DNA of 13,024 nt from NCBI GenBank assembly GCA_902783745.1, contig CACZRY010000036.1, positions 1 through 13,024 of the forward strand, given 5' to 3'. The position numbers and the translations under genes were made by a program. Below are positions 1 to 7,235 of the stretch, piece after piece (position 1 is the stretch's first letter; every line of letters starts with the position of its first letter). The notes below the pieces were generated by a model. That model had not been told where the DNA came from. It saw only the letters and a list, made by a program, of their open reading frames with translations, and did no database searches. This DNA is from an uncultured Erysipelotrichaceae bacterium (GTDB lineage Bacteria; Bacillota_I; Bacilli_A; Acholeplasmatales; Anaeroplasmataceae).

Positions 1-1248
1 AATATATGTACCTGATACCGTGTTAAAGAATGTAGATTTACCTGAACCATTACCACCGATGATAGTTACGAATTCACCTTTTTTAATTTTTAAATTTATA
101 TGATCTAAAGCAACCTTAACATCATTAGGATTTCCAGTAGGATTAAATATCTTAGTCAAATCAGAAACTTCAAGCATAACTTCATCCTCAACAACTAATG
201 GTATATCGGACTCTTTTATATCCTCATGAGCTTCAGCAGCAAGAATTTCTTCTTCGCTAATCCTACGTTTAGATAATTTTCGTTTAAGCTTATCAAAGAA
301 ATGAGTTTTACTATTAACAAAACTTAATGTTAATATTAGAACCATAATTAATGCATATAATAGTTTTAGGTAATCAGATGGTAAACCTAATTCTAATGCA
401 ATTGAAATAATCAAATAATATACTAATGAACCAAGCGCAACAGAGATTATCCAATTTAAGAATGATCTCTTACCGAAAATAGCTTCACCTATAATAATAC
501 AAGCTAATCCTACTACTAACATACCAGGTCCAAACAATGTAGAACCTGAATTTATACTTTGAGCCTTTAAGGATGCAGATAACGCAATTAAGCCATTTGA
601 TAACATCAAACCCAAAATAATATAAAAATCAGAATTAATACCTTGTGCTCTAGCCATTTTAGGATTCATACCTACAGCACGCATTGACATACCAACCTCT
701 GTGCCAAAGAAGAAATACATTGAAACGAATACAATAAGTGTAATCACAAATGATATTCCAATTATCCAATACTTAAGTACATTTGAGAAATCAACGTCTG
801 ATTCATAAAAACCTCTAAATATATGGAATATACCACGGTAACCAGAATTAGTAAGACTTACATTTGATGTTAAACCATATAAGAAACTAAATTCTTGATT
901 AGTCACACATGAATTTGCAATTCCTAATAAAATCATATTAATAGTAAATAACCCGGTCATTGTTATAATACCAGCTAAAAGTCCATTAATATGTAACTTT
1001 GTATGCAATATTCCGGTTATGAATCCAGCAATCATACCTACGAAAATCGATAGAACTGTAGCTATTACTGCAGGAACTCCTGCTGCTATGAATAATACAG
1101 ATGATGACATACCTAAAACATATGTACCTTCAGTAGTCATATCAGCAAAGTTTAACACTCTAAATGATATAAATACACCTAGAGCTAAAATAGCGTAGGC
1201 TAATCCGTTTGTTAACGTATCAAGGCCTATGTTTAATATTATATCCAT
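1..1248 (-). CDS. ABC transporter permease-ATPase fusion (TrpY-TrpZ-like), partial
   Basis: The frame is open from the ATG at 1248 to the left edge (416 residues visible); I checked every codon and found no stop. Residues 1 to about 325 form a hydrophobic multi-span permease of the BPD_transp_2 (LIV/ribose) superfamily. Typical stretches include FRVLNFADMTTEGTYVLG near residues 29-46 and an AVGMNP-MARAQGI motif. A charged linker (about 326-357, rich in Lys/Arg then Glu/Asp) leads into MLEVSDLTKIF at residue 358, the normal beginning of a nucleotide-binding domain, and then Walker A (GGNGSGKST). The signature motif and Walker B lie off the window. Relatives normally encode permease and ATPase as two genes. 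It starts 22 bases after the binding-protein gene behind an AGGAAG site, so it is its operon partner. The membrane role is clear from the family; the substrate is not established. Confidence 0.88.
   Translation of the reverse strand, partial: MDIILNIGLDTLTNGLAYAILALGVFISFRVLNFADMTTEGTYVLGMSSSVLFIAAGVPAVIATVLSIFVGMIAGFITGILHTKLHINGLLAGIITMTGLFTINMILLGIANSCVTNQEFSFLYGLTSNVSLTNSGYRGIFHIFRGFYESDVDFSNVLKYWIIGISFVITLIVFVSMYFFFGTEVGMSMRAVGMNPKMARAQGINSDFYIILGLMLSNGLIALSASLKAQSINSGSTLFGPGMLVVGLACIIIGEAIFGKRSFLNWIISVALGSLVYYLIISIALELGLPSDYLKLLYALIMVLILTLSFVNSKTHFFDKLKRKLSKRRISEEEILAAEAHEDIKESDIPLVVEDEVMLEVSDLTKIFNPTGNPNDVKVALDHINLKIKKGEFVTIIGGNGSGKSTFFNTVSGTYI
175..189 (-). promoter_or_regulatory. Internal ribosome site and ATG at the ATPase domain
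   Basis: Inside the fused frame, GAGGA (189-185) lies seven bases before an in-frame ATG (177-175). That ATG is exactly where a stand-alone ATPase subunit would begin (MLEVSDLTK). It looks like a leftover of a once separate gene and could still allow a free ATPase to be made. Whether it is used cannot be told from sequence. Confidence 0.45.
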
Positions 1249-1270
1249 TTTAAAACTTCCTAACTAATTA

Positions 1271-2269
1271 TTAATTAACTCCGTACTTTGTCTTAAATTC
1301 ATCTGATAAAGTTATTCCACAGTATTGTAATGCTTGATCATTCTTAGAGAAAGTAAACTTATCTAATTCAGTTTGTTTACCAACCTCAATTGTATCTGGA
1401 TCTTTTCCATCAATTAGGATACTTGCAGCCATTTCACCTGTAGTTTTACCTAGTTCATAATAATTAATTGAAACTGTTAATGTAGCACCATCAGATACCA
1501 TACCAGCTTCACCTGCAAGAGTAAATACACCCTTAGGATTTGTTATATTTGTAATAGTACCAACGTTTGCTGCTACTGAGTTATCAGTTGGTAAATAAAT
1601 ACAATCACAGCCATCATTTACTAAGTTTGTAGTAGTTGCACCAATTGAAGTTACATCAGCAAATGTTTTTACTTCGAAGTCAACTGATGGATAATTTGCT
1701 TCAATATATGCTCTTGCAATATTTGCTTGTGCTTGTGAATTTACTTCTGATGAATTATAAATCATACCAATCTTATCAACAGATGGATCTACATCAAAAA
1801 TCATTTCTAATTGTTGTTCAACAGGGTTAATATCTGATGTACCAGTTACATTATTGTTACGATTGCTTTCAGAAACTAAACCTGCAGCAATAGGATCTGT
1901 TACTGATGTAAATAATAAAGGTAGATCCATTCTTGCTTCAATTTCTCTTGTAGATACTAATTGTTGAGCACATGGAGTTGCATTACCTAATACTAAATCA
2001 CATTCTCTTACAAGTTTAGTTGCCATAGTTTGTTGTGCAACTGTATCTTGGTTTGCATTCATGACTTCAAATTTTACACTTTTATCTTTTGGTAGCTTAG
2101 CTTCAAATCCAGCCTTAAAACCGCTTGTTGCATCATTTAAAGCGCTGAAATTTCCAAACTGTAAAACGCCAATTGTATAATCTGCCTTTGTTTTATTGCA
2201 TGATGTTAATGCTAACGCAGATGTTGCTAATGCCATTCCGGCTAATGATAATTTAATTAATTTTTTCAT
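1271..2269 (-). CDS. ABC transporter substrate-binding lipoprotein, ABC_sub_bind (TrpX-like) family
   Basis: This is a 332-residue extracytoplasmic binding protein anchored to the membrane by lipid. The N-terminus has Lys residues, a hydrophobic stretch and the lipobox LTSC, with Cys24 as lipidation site. The mature part is a periplasmic-binding fold with family hallmarks: a YTIGVLQF first strand, a PLLFTSVTDPIAAGLV stretch near residues 118-133, and NVTGTSD shortly after. These match the ABC_sub_bind family (PF04392), which includes streptococcal TrpX-like proteins of aromatic amino acid uptake. The start is fixed by AGAGGAGAT just upstream. It is the first gene of the operon with the fused permease-ATPase and has its own promoter with an embedded cre-like site. 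The ligand is inferred only from family resemblance; other small molecules are possible. Confidence 0.9.
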   Translation of the reverse strand: MKKLIKLSLAGMALATSALALTSCNKTKADYTIGVLQFGNFSALNDATSGFKAGFEAKLPKDKSVKFEVMNANQDTVAQQTMATKLVRECDLVLGNATPCAQQLVSTREIEARMDLPLLFTSVTDPIAAGLVSESNRNNNVTGTSDINPVEQQLEMIFDVDPSVDKIGMIYNSSEVNSQAQANIARAYIEANYPSVDFEVKTFADVTSIGATTTNLVNDGCDCIYLPTDNSVAANVGTITNITNPKGVFTLAGEAGMVSDGATLTVSINYYELGKTTGEMAASILIDGKDPDTIEVGKQTELDKFTFSKNDQALQYCGITLSDEFKTKYGVN

Positions 2270-2300
2270 TCTTTAATCTCCTCTAAAAAAATTTGCATTC

Positions 2301-2329
2301 ATTATATCATGAAAACGCTTATTTTTCAA
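2301..2329 (-). promoter_or_regulatory. Promoter of the ABC transporter operon
   Basis: On the minus strand, TTGAAA (2329-2324) and TATAAT (2306-2301) are separated by exactly 17 bases. Transcription should start near 2294, only about 25 bases before the start codon. There is therefore no room for a riboswitch or T-box leader. Confidence 0.85.
2310..2323 (+). promoter_or_regulatory. cre-like CcpA operator inside the promoter spacer
   Basis: TGAAAACGCTTATT matches the Bacillus cre consensus TGWAARCGYTWNCW at 13 of 14 positions; only the C near the end is a T. It fills most of the spacer between the -35 and -10 boxes of the ABC operon, where a bound CcpA would block RNA polymerase. A carbon-catabolite repression role is inferred from match and placement. 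No CcpA gene is visible in the window. Confidence 0.6.
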
Positions 2330-2375
2330 CTTTTTCAATGAAAATAGAACCAAAGTTCGAAATATATACAAATAG

Positions 2376-2411
2376 CAAAAGAAAAGACAGCATTTTCATA
2401 AAAACACTGTC
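2376..2411 (-). terminator. Rho-independent terminator of galE
   Basis: Twelve bases after the galE stop, the minus strand forms an 11-bp stem (arms GACAGTGTTTT and AAAATGCTGTC, two G-T wobbles, TATG loop). TTTTCTTTTG follows. It separates galE from the ABC operon promoter downstream. Confidence 0.85.
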
Positions 2412-2423
2412 ATAAATCCAATT

Positions 2424-3437
2424 TTATTCTTCATATCCATTAGGATTATTCTTTTGCCAATTCCATTGATCTCTTGCCATATCATCAATATTATATTTTG
2501 CTTTAAATCCTAATTCCTTAAATGCTTTATCTACTTTAGTGTAATTTGCTCTAATATCTCCATCACGTCTTCCAACAAATTCATGCTTAATTTCTTTGCC
2601 ATAAGCTTTTTCAAACGCATGTAAGACATCAAGTACACTAGAACCCTTACCTGTACCTAAATTATAAATTACAACACCAGGATTTTCCATAAGCTTCTTT
2701 ACTGCAAGTACATGTCCATATGCTAAATCACATACATGAATATAATCTCTTATACATGTACCATCTTCTGTATCATAATCCTTACCAAAAATATTTAAAT
2801 GATCACGCTTACCAATCATTACCTGAGTAATATATGGTGCTAAATTATTAGGAATTCCATTAGGATCTTCTCCTATTAGGCCAGATTGATGAGCACCTAT
2901 TGGATTAAAATATCTTAATATTGCGATATTAAACTTAGGCTCTGCCTTATATAAGTCAGTTAAGATATTTTCAATAAATAACTTAGTTGTACCATAAGGA
3001 TTTGTAGTACCACCTACAGGGAATGTTTCATCAACAGGTACAGACTTAGGATCACCATATACTGTTGCTGAAGATGAGAAAATAAAATTATAAACCTTAT
3101 GATCTCTCATTGCTTCTAGTAATGTTATTGCACCACAAATATTATTATCGTAATATTCAAGTGGTTTTATAACAGACTCTCCTACTGCCTTTAATCCTGC
3201 AAAATTAATAACACAAGAAATATCAAAATTATTAAATATTTCATCTAAAATATTTCTATCTCTAATATCTCCATTTATGAAAACAGGTCTCTTACCTGTG
3301 ATTTTTTCTATTCTATCAACAACAATCTCTTTAGAATTAGATAAGTTATCTATAATAACAACATCATATCCATTATTTAATAATTCTACTGTTGTGTGAG
3401 AACCAATATAACCAGTTCCACCTGTAACTAAAATCAT
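2424..3437 (-). CDS. galE: UDP-glucose 4-epimerase
   Basis: This is a 337-residue cytoplasmic enzyme of the extended short-chain dehydrogenase family that interconverts UDP-glucose and UDP-galactose (Leloir pathway and sugar-nucleotide supply). The NAD-binding motif GGTGYIGSH is at residues 6-14. The SSSATVYG segment gives Ser123, and YGTTK gives the catalytic Tyr148 and Lys152. Length and motif spacing agree with bacterial GalE (about 338 residues), shifted by one from E. coli Ser124/Tyr149. Start support is AGAGGTGAT a few bases upstream. It is a single-gene unit: its own promoter on one side and a terminator right after. No galK or galT is visible, so the role could be galactose use or envelope polysaccharide precursors. 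It is divergent from an AraC-type regulator, a possible controller. Confidence 0.96.
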   Translation of the reverse strand: MILVTGGTGYIGSHTTVELLNNGYDVVIIDNLSNSKEIVVDRIEKITGKRPVFINGDIRDRNILDEIFNNFDISCVINFAGLKAVGESVIKPLEYYDNNICGAITLLEAMRDHKVYNFIFSSSATVYGDPKSVPVDETFPVGGTTNPYGTTKLFIENILTDLYKAEPKFNIAILRYFNPIGAHQSGLIGEDPNGIPNNLAPYITQVMIGKRDHLNIFGKDYDTEDGTCIRDYIHVCDLAYGHVLAVKKLMENPGVVIYNLGTGKGSSVLDVLHAFEKAYGKEIKHEFVGRRDGDIRANYTKVDKAFKELGFKAKYNIDDMARDQWNWQKNNPNGYEE

Positions 3438-3459
3438 TCATATCACCTCTTATAAGTAA

Positions 3460-3487
3460 ATTATACAATAATTTATTAGTTTTACAA
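3460..3487 (-). promoter_or_regulatory. Promoter of galE
   Basis: On the minus strand, TTGTAA (3487-3482) and TATAAT (3465-3460) are 16 bases apart, just upstream of the galE ribosome site. The -35 box matches consensus at 4 of 6 positions; the -10 is perfect. Confidence 0.65.
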
Positions 3488-3498
3488 ATTATATTTGT
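3484..3498. promoter_or_regulatory. Inverted repeat overlapping the galE -35 box
   Basis: ACAAAT-TAT-ATTTGT is a perfect 6-bp-arm dyad whose galE-proximal arm overlaps the -35 box. It is a plausible operator, either for the divergent AraC-type regulator or for another factor. In DNA this AT-rich, short palindromes also arise by chance. Confidence 0.35.
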
Positions 3499-3534
3499 TT
3501 TATGCTTTTTTTAAATATTTCGTCATATTAATCA

Positions 3535-3562
3535 TTTAAGCTTTAAAATATTATGATATAAT
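3535..3562 (+). promoter_or_regulatory. Promoter of the AraC-family gene (extended -10)
   Basis: TATAAT at 3557-3562 is preceded by TG plus one base (3554-3556), a perfect extended -10. The -35 region (TTTAAG, 3535-3540) is weak, which is usual with an extended -10 and can mean dependence on an activator. Confidence 0.65.
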
Positions 3563-3574
3563 ATCACTTAAAGC
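3540..3574. promoter_or_regulatory. Nested dyad over the araC-family gene promoter
   Basis: Outer arms GCTTTAA (3540-3546) and TTAAAGC (3568-3574) enclose inner arms ATATTAT (3548-3554) and ATAATAT (3558-3564). The inner dyad covers the -10 box of the regulator gene. This arrangement suits an autoregulatory operator at the DNA level, since most of it lies upstream of the likely transcription start. Confidence 0.4.
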
Positions 3575-3585
3575 GTGGTGATTTT

Positions 3586-4446
3586 ATGGAATTATTAAAT
3601 TATAACGAATTAATTCAATTTCAACTAAATCATATTGACTTAGAAATGTCTTCATTCAAGAAGGTTTTAATGACTGAGGCATACCCTAAGCATTACCACG
3701 GTTCAAGAACTTTAGAAATACATTATGTTATTGATGGTGAAGCTGAAGTAATTATTAAAAATCAAAGATTCAAGGTAAAAAAGGGATTTGTTTATGCAGT
3801 AAATGAATTCTCAAGACATGGACAAATACCAACAACTGAAGATGGATTATTAAAATATCAAATATATCTAACATATGATGATACAAGAGCTTCTCAATTA
3901 GAAAAGAAATACATTGAAGAGCCCTTCTTCTTATTTGAAGATAAAGAAAATGTTAAAGAAATATTTGAGCTTATTGAAAATGAATTTAAAAACAAGCATA
4001 TTGGTTATATAGATTCTATAAAAGCATTCTTACAAGTATTATTAATAAAAATGTTAAGAAACCTAAATATAGATAACAGAAGATTAGATAATCAAACTAA
4101 TAAAAATACTCAGTTTATTATAGATGAGGCATTCTTAAACGAAAACGCAACAATAACATTAACTCTTCTTTCAAAAAGATTAAATATGTCTTCAAGAGAG
4201 CTTGAAAGATTTTTAAAAATTCATTATAACAAAACATTTAATCAAATGAAAACAGAGGCAAGAATGTTTGCCGCATCAGGTCTTTTAGTTTATTCAGATA
4301 AATCAATAAATGAAATATCTATTATCGCAGGATATACTTCAACTGAACACTTCTGTTACGCTTTTAAAAAGTTTTATAAGCATACACCAAATGAATATAG
4401 AAAATTAAGAAGATCCTTAAGAAATAGAGAACCAGGAACGTTTTAG
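3586..4446 (+). CDS. AraC-family transcriptional regulator with cupin sensor domain
   Basis: A 286-residue cytoplasmic regulator. Residues about 30-100 form a cupin-type AraC_binding domain with the pattern His36, His38, Glu44, His46, Gly51 and a later RHG (His78), usual in sugar-sensing members. Residues about 185-277 hold two helix-turn-helix units. The first is around TLLSKRLNMSSRELERFLK, and the second around INEISIIAGYTSTEHFCYAF, followed by the family signature FKKFYKHTPNEYRKL. The start is supported by GGTGAT seven bases upstream. It is divergent from galE across a 148-bp region with dyad symmetries, so it may control galE and itself; this is inference from layout. Its last codons form the left arm of a terminator hairpin. 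The effector is unknown, most likely a sugar by family habit. Confidence 0.92.
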   Translation: MELLNYNELIQFQLNHIDLEMSSFKKVLMTEAYPKHYHGSRTLEIHYVIDGEAEVIIKNQRFKVKKGFVYAVNEFSRHGQIPTTEDGLLKYQIYLTYDDTRASQLEKKYIEEPFFLFEDKENVKEIFELIENEFKNKHIGYIDSIKAFLQVLLIKMLRNLNIDNRRLDNQTNKNTQFIIDEAFLNENATITLTLLSKRLNMSSRELERFLKIHYNKTFNQMKTEARMFAASGLLVYSDKSINEISIIAGYTSTEHFCYAFKKFYKHTPNEYRKLRRSLRNREPGTF

Positions 4447-4470
4447 TTCCTGGTTTTACTATTTTATAAT
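4430..4470 (+). terminator. Terminator overlapping the end of the AraC-family gene
   Basis: A perfect 10-bp stem, AACCAGGAAC (4430-4439) and GTTCCTGGTT (4446-4455), has a GTTTTA loop and is followed by TTACTATTTTATAAT. The stop codon TAG (4444-4446) sits at the loop and stem edge, so the final codons are part of the terminator. On the minus strand the same hairpin begins just after the pseudouridine synthase stop, but the following tract (CTCTATTTCTT) is poorer in T. Use in both directions is possible. Confidence 0.8.
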
Positions 4471-5421
4471 ATTAAAAGCTTTTGGGAATCTTGTCTCAAA
4501 TACTAATTCTTCATTAGTAAATGGATGCTTAAAAATAAGTTTAGATGCATGAAGTCCTAATCTACCTATTGTCTTAGTTTTACTTCCATATTTATCATCA
4601 TCTACAATAGGATGACCTAAATTAGCTAAAACTACTCTTATTTGATTCTTACGTCCTGTATCAATTAAAACTCTTAATAATGAATATTTACCATCAGTTT
4701 TAATTACCTCATAATTAGTAATAGATGTTTTACCATCATGTCCTTTTGCAACATAAACCATGTTGTTTTTATCTTCTAAAAGATTAACAACAATTCTATC
4801 ACTTTTCTTAGGCATTTCACCCTCAACTAACGCAATATATTCTCTTAATACTACATACTTATTCCATTCAAGACGTAATTTAGATTGAACATATGGATTT
4901 TTAGCAAATACTAAAACTCCACTAGTTTCTTTATCAATTCTATGAATTACAAAAGGACGGTCTAACTTATTATTTAATCTTAAATATTCAGATACATAAG
5001 AATATGCTGATACAATATCCTTTCCATTTTCAATAGATAATAATCCTTCAGGCTTATCTATCGCAATAAAATCCTTATCCTCATATATAATATCTATTTT
5101 CTTAGGTCTATTTATATTTCTTTTCTTAGGCTTTTTATTAAATGAATCATCATGAATAGGTCTTTTTGAAATTTTAACCTCATCTTCTTTTGCAAGCATT
5201 AAATTATATTGTCTTTCTAATGCGCCATTAACTAAAACCTGATTATTAGATAATAATTGCTTACATACATTTCTTGATGTATTCATTTTTTCTAATAAGA
5301 ATTCTAATAATTCTTTTGTTTCTTTAACCTTAAATTGATAAGTGAATTCAAGCTTTTGTGGCTTTTTTTCTTCAGGATCCTTATCTTTTATTCTATTACT
5401 TCTAAGACCTCTTCTTGCCAT
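4459..5421 (-). CDS. RluA-family 23S rRNA pseudouridine synthase with S4 domain
   Basis: A 320-residue enzyme converting uridine to pseudouridine in RNA, most likely large-subunit rRNA. A basic N-terminal tail (residues 1-25) is followed by an S4 RNA-binding domain (about 32-88, with ...NVCKQLLSNNQVLVNG...). The RluA catalytic core is at about 108-310: DKPEGLLSI, then HRIDKETSGVLVFAKN with catalytic Asp163, then DTGRKNQIRVVLANLGHPIV. The exact target base cannot be read from sequence, so I give no rluB/C/D symbol. The ribosome site AGGTAA overlaps the stop codon of the flavoprotein gene upstream, five bases away, so translation is probably coupled. It is the last gene of the five-gene unit. 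Its role has no evident link to the genes before it, and it may be a passenger in the operon. Confidence 0.93.
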   Translation of the reverse strand: MARRGLRSNRIKDKDPEEKKPQKLEFTYQFKVKETKELLEFLLEKMNTSRNVCKQLLSNNQVLVNGALERQYNLMLAKEDEVKISKRPIHDDSFNKKPKKRNINRPKKIDIIYEDKDFIAIDKPEGLLSIENGKDIVSAYSYVSEYLRLNNKLDRPFVIHRIDKETSGVLVFAKNPYVQSKLRLEWNKYVVLREYIALVEGEMPKKSDRIVVNLLEDKNNMVYVAKGHDGKTSITNYEVIKTDGKYSLLRVLIDTGRKNQIRVVLANLGHPIVDDDKYGSKTKTIGRLGLHASKLIFKHPFTNEELVFETRFPKAFNIIK

Positions 5422-5426
5422 ATTTA

Positions 5427-6905
5427 TTACCTACTTTTTTTATTATGATAATCTATTACTTCAACTGCGAATTTACCATTTATTAACGCTCCTACAATAC
5501 CACCAATCATATAAACCATTTGACCTGCGTGATACAAATTAGAAACATAACTAGATTTTACCTCAAAAATACCACGAGTTGAAGTTTTTGTTGATAAATT
5601 AGATAAATATCCTCCATATAATACATTTCCCCACTTATTAAATGATAATGGTGTAATTATATCAGATATCTCAATTAACCCATGTAAGAAGCTAAATCTT
5701 TCTTCTAACATTAAAATAAGTTCTTTTGCTTTATCGTTTTTATATTGTTCATATGTGGATTTATATTTCAACTCCTCCCAAAATGAATAATTTTTGTAAT
5801 CTTGATCTACTATCGCAGATATTGTAATTGTATTATCACTATTATGTATGTAATCATAAGATCTAAATCCAATAGATGGATTTATATTACCTGCAACATC
5901 AATATTATTTTTATTATTTAATATAAAATAATGTGGTATTTGATGGCTATATTCTTTTTTAACCTCAAAAAATACAATAAAGCTTGATAATATTTTATTA
6001 TTATCTAGGTCATTTATTTCTTTATAAACTAAATCCGTTCTATATTTTTCATCTAATATATTATTATAAAAATAATTTAGTGGAATTGCGTTAATAACAA
6101 AATCAAAATCAGTAAAGCTATTGTTTTTAGTAATAACTTTAGATATTTTATTATCATTATATTCTAGTTTTAATACTTCTTCATTATAAAGAATTTTACC
6201 ACCTAGTGATAAATATTTATCTAATACATTATATGAAAAATCTTTAGATGATATATTTAATATATCTGCATTTCCTGTTACAAATTTTGCAATTAAGCCA
6301 ATTAAATAAACTATAGAAAATGATTTTGGCATAAATGATAATATAAAGCTTTTTAATATATCAGATTTAAATCTATTTGCATATTCTTCTATAGATACTC
6401 TAGATATTTTAGAATATGATGGCATATGCTTTAAATAAGACATACCAGTTAATATATATTCAAATCTAGTCATAATTTCAGTAGACTTTTTTGCAATCAT
6501 AGGGAAGTATTCCATATTTTTAATATATTTTATAAATCTTTTTACTTCTTTAATATCTTCTATTTCTGCATAAGATAATAGTTCATTTTTAAATTGATTT
6601 AAATCTCTTGATACAGTAATTGTTTTATCAAAATAATAAAATCTAAAAAGATATGGAAGCTTTATGATACTTGCATTATTTAGACAGCCAAAATGCTTAT
6701 ATATTTCTTTCATTGGCTCATTACCTATACCAAGAAGGTAATGAATACATAAATCATTAATTGAACCATTTCTTACATAGGATGTACAAAGACCACCTGC
6801 GTATTCATTTTTTTCAATTATCGTTGGTATATATCCAAGTTCAAGCGCTCTTATGCCTGCTGCAAGACCTGAAAGTCCACCACCTAAAATAAGAATCTTT
6901 TTCAC
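5427..6905 (-). CDS. FAD-dependent oxidoreductase, phytoene-dehydrogenase/amine-oxidase type
   Basis: A 492-residue flavoprotein. The N-terminus carries the dinucleotide-binding motif GGGLSGLAAG (residues 8-17) and the ribose-contacting acid in TIIEKNEYAGG (Glu31). The C-terminal FAD-closing motif is LYHAGQMVYMIGGIVGALINGKFA (about 457-480). This is the plan of the COG1233 phytoene dehydrogenase and amine oxidase superfamily. The middle part (about 90-430) is divergent, rich in Lys, Asn and Tyr, so the substrate cannot be named. A role in lipid, isoprenoid or porphyrin chemistry would be a guess, and no carotenoid or haem genes are nearby. The start codon is GTG (6905-6903), three bases after the azlD stop. 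Its ribosome site GGTGG lies in the last codons of azlD, indicating coupled translation. Confidence 0.85.
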   Translation of the reverse strand: MKKILILGGGLSGLAAGIRALELGYIPTIIEKNEYAGGLCTSYVRNGSINDLCIHYLLGIGNEPMKEIYKHFGCLNNASIIKLPYLFRFYYFDKTITVSRDLNQFKNELLSYAEIEDIKEVKRFIKYIKNMEYFPMIAKKSTEIMTRFEYILTGMSYLKHMPSYSKISRVSIEEYANRFKSDILKSFILSFMPKSFSIVYLIGLIAKFVTGNADILNISSKDFSYNVLDKYLSLGGKILYNEEVLKLEYNDNKISKVITKNNSFTDFDFVINAIPLNYFYNNILDEKYRTDLVYKEINDLDNNKILSSFIVFFEVKKEYSHQIPHYFILNNKNNIDVAGNINPSIGFRSYDYIHNSDNTITISAIVDQDYKNYSFWEELKYKSTYEQYKNDKAKELILMLEERFSFLHGLIEISDIITPLSFNKWGNVLYGGYLSNLSTKTSTRGIFEVKSSYVSNLYHAGQMVYMIGGIVGALINGKFAVEVIDYHNKKSR

Positions 6906-6908
6906 TAT

Positions 6909-7235
6909 TTACCACCCTAATACACTAAAAAGCCATAATAAGCCGTATACTGTTAAAACTGATACTAACGCAACAACATATAGCTTTTGACGGAAAAATG
7001 ATAATACTAACGCAACTAATGCGCCAAGACCTGCAACAATTATATTTGATGTGAAATATAAAATTGATGGGAATGTTATTGCCGCAATAACTGCGTAAGG
7101 TACATAAAATAAGAATGATTTAATATATCTATTCTTTATTTCACGTTTCATAAATGAAATAGGTATAGCACGAGGAATATATGTTACTAGTGCCATAATT
7201 AAAACTGCAAGGGTGATGTATAAATGATTAGGCAT
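6909..7235 (-). CDS. azlD: AzlD-type branched-chain amino acid exporter subunit
   Basis: A small membrane protein with three or four hydrophobic helices and the AzlD hallmark TYIPRAIPISF near the N-terminus (the family pattern has an Arg-Pro after the first helix). With AzlC it forms a two-component exporter of branched-chain amino acids; azaleucine resistance gave the name. The open frame allows ATGs at 7247, 7241 and 7235. I choose 7235 (MPNHLYITL, 108 residues) because GGTG lies six bases upstream of it, while the 7247 ATG directly abuts AAGG. This start overlaps the azlC stop in ATGCCTAA, a coupled arrangement. Substrate is by family knowledge only; other small amino acids are exported by some relatives. 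Confidence 0.88.
   Translation of the reverse strand: MPNHLYITLAVLIMALVTYIPRAIPISFMKREIKNRYIKSFLFYVPYAVIAAITFPSILYFTSNIIVAGLGALVALVLSFFRQKLYVVALVSVLTVYGLLWLFSVLGW

Noticed and set aside
1636..1830. Open frame on the plus strand, 64 codons
   Set aside because: It lies wholly inside the binding-protein gene on the other strand, has no ribosome site, and its composition is that of an antisense shadow.
2270..2300. T-box or other riboswitch ahead of the TrpX-like operon
   Set aside because: The promoter lies so close that the leader is only about 25 bases. There is no room for a T-box specifier stem or terminator.
5342..5542. Open frame on the plus strand, 66 codons
   Set aside because: It overlaps the ends of two well-supported minus-strand genes; the hydrophobic Leu/Tyr-rich product is an artefact of antisense Lys/Asn codons.
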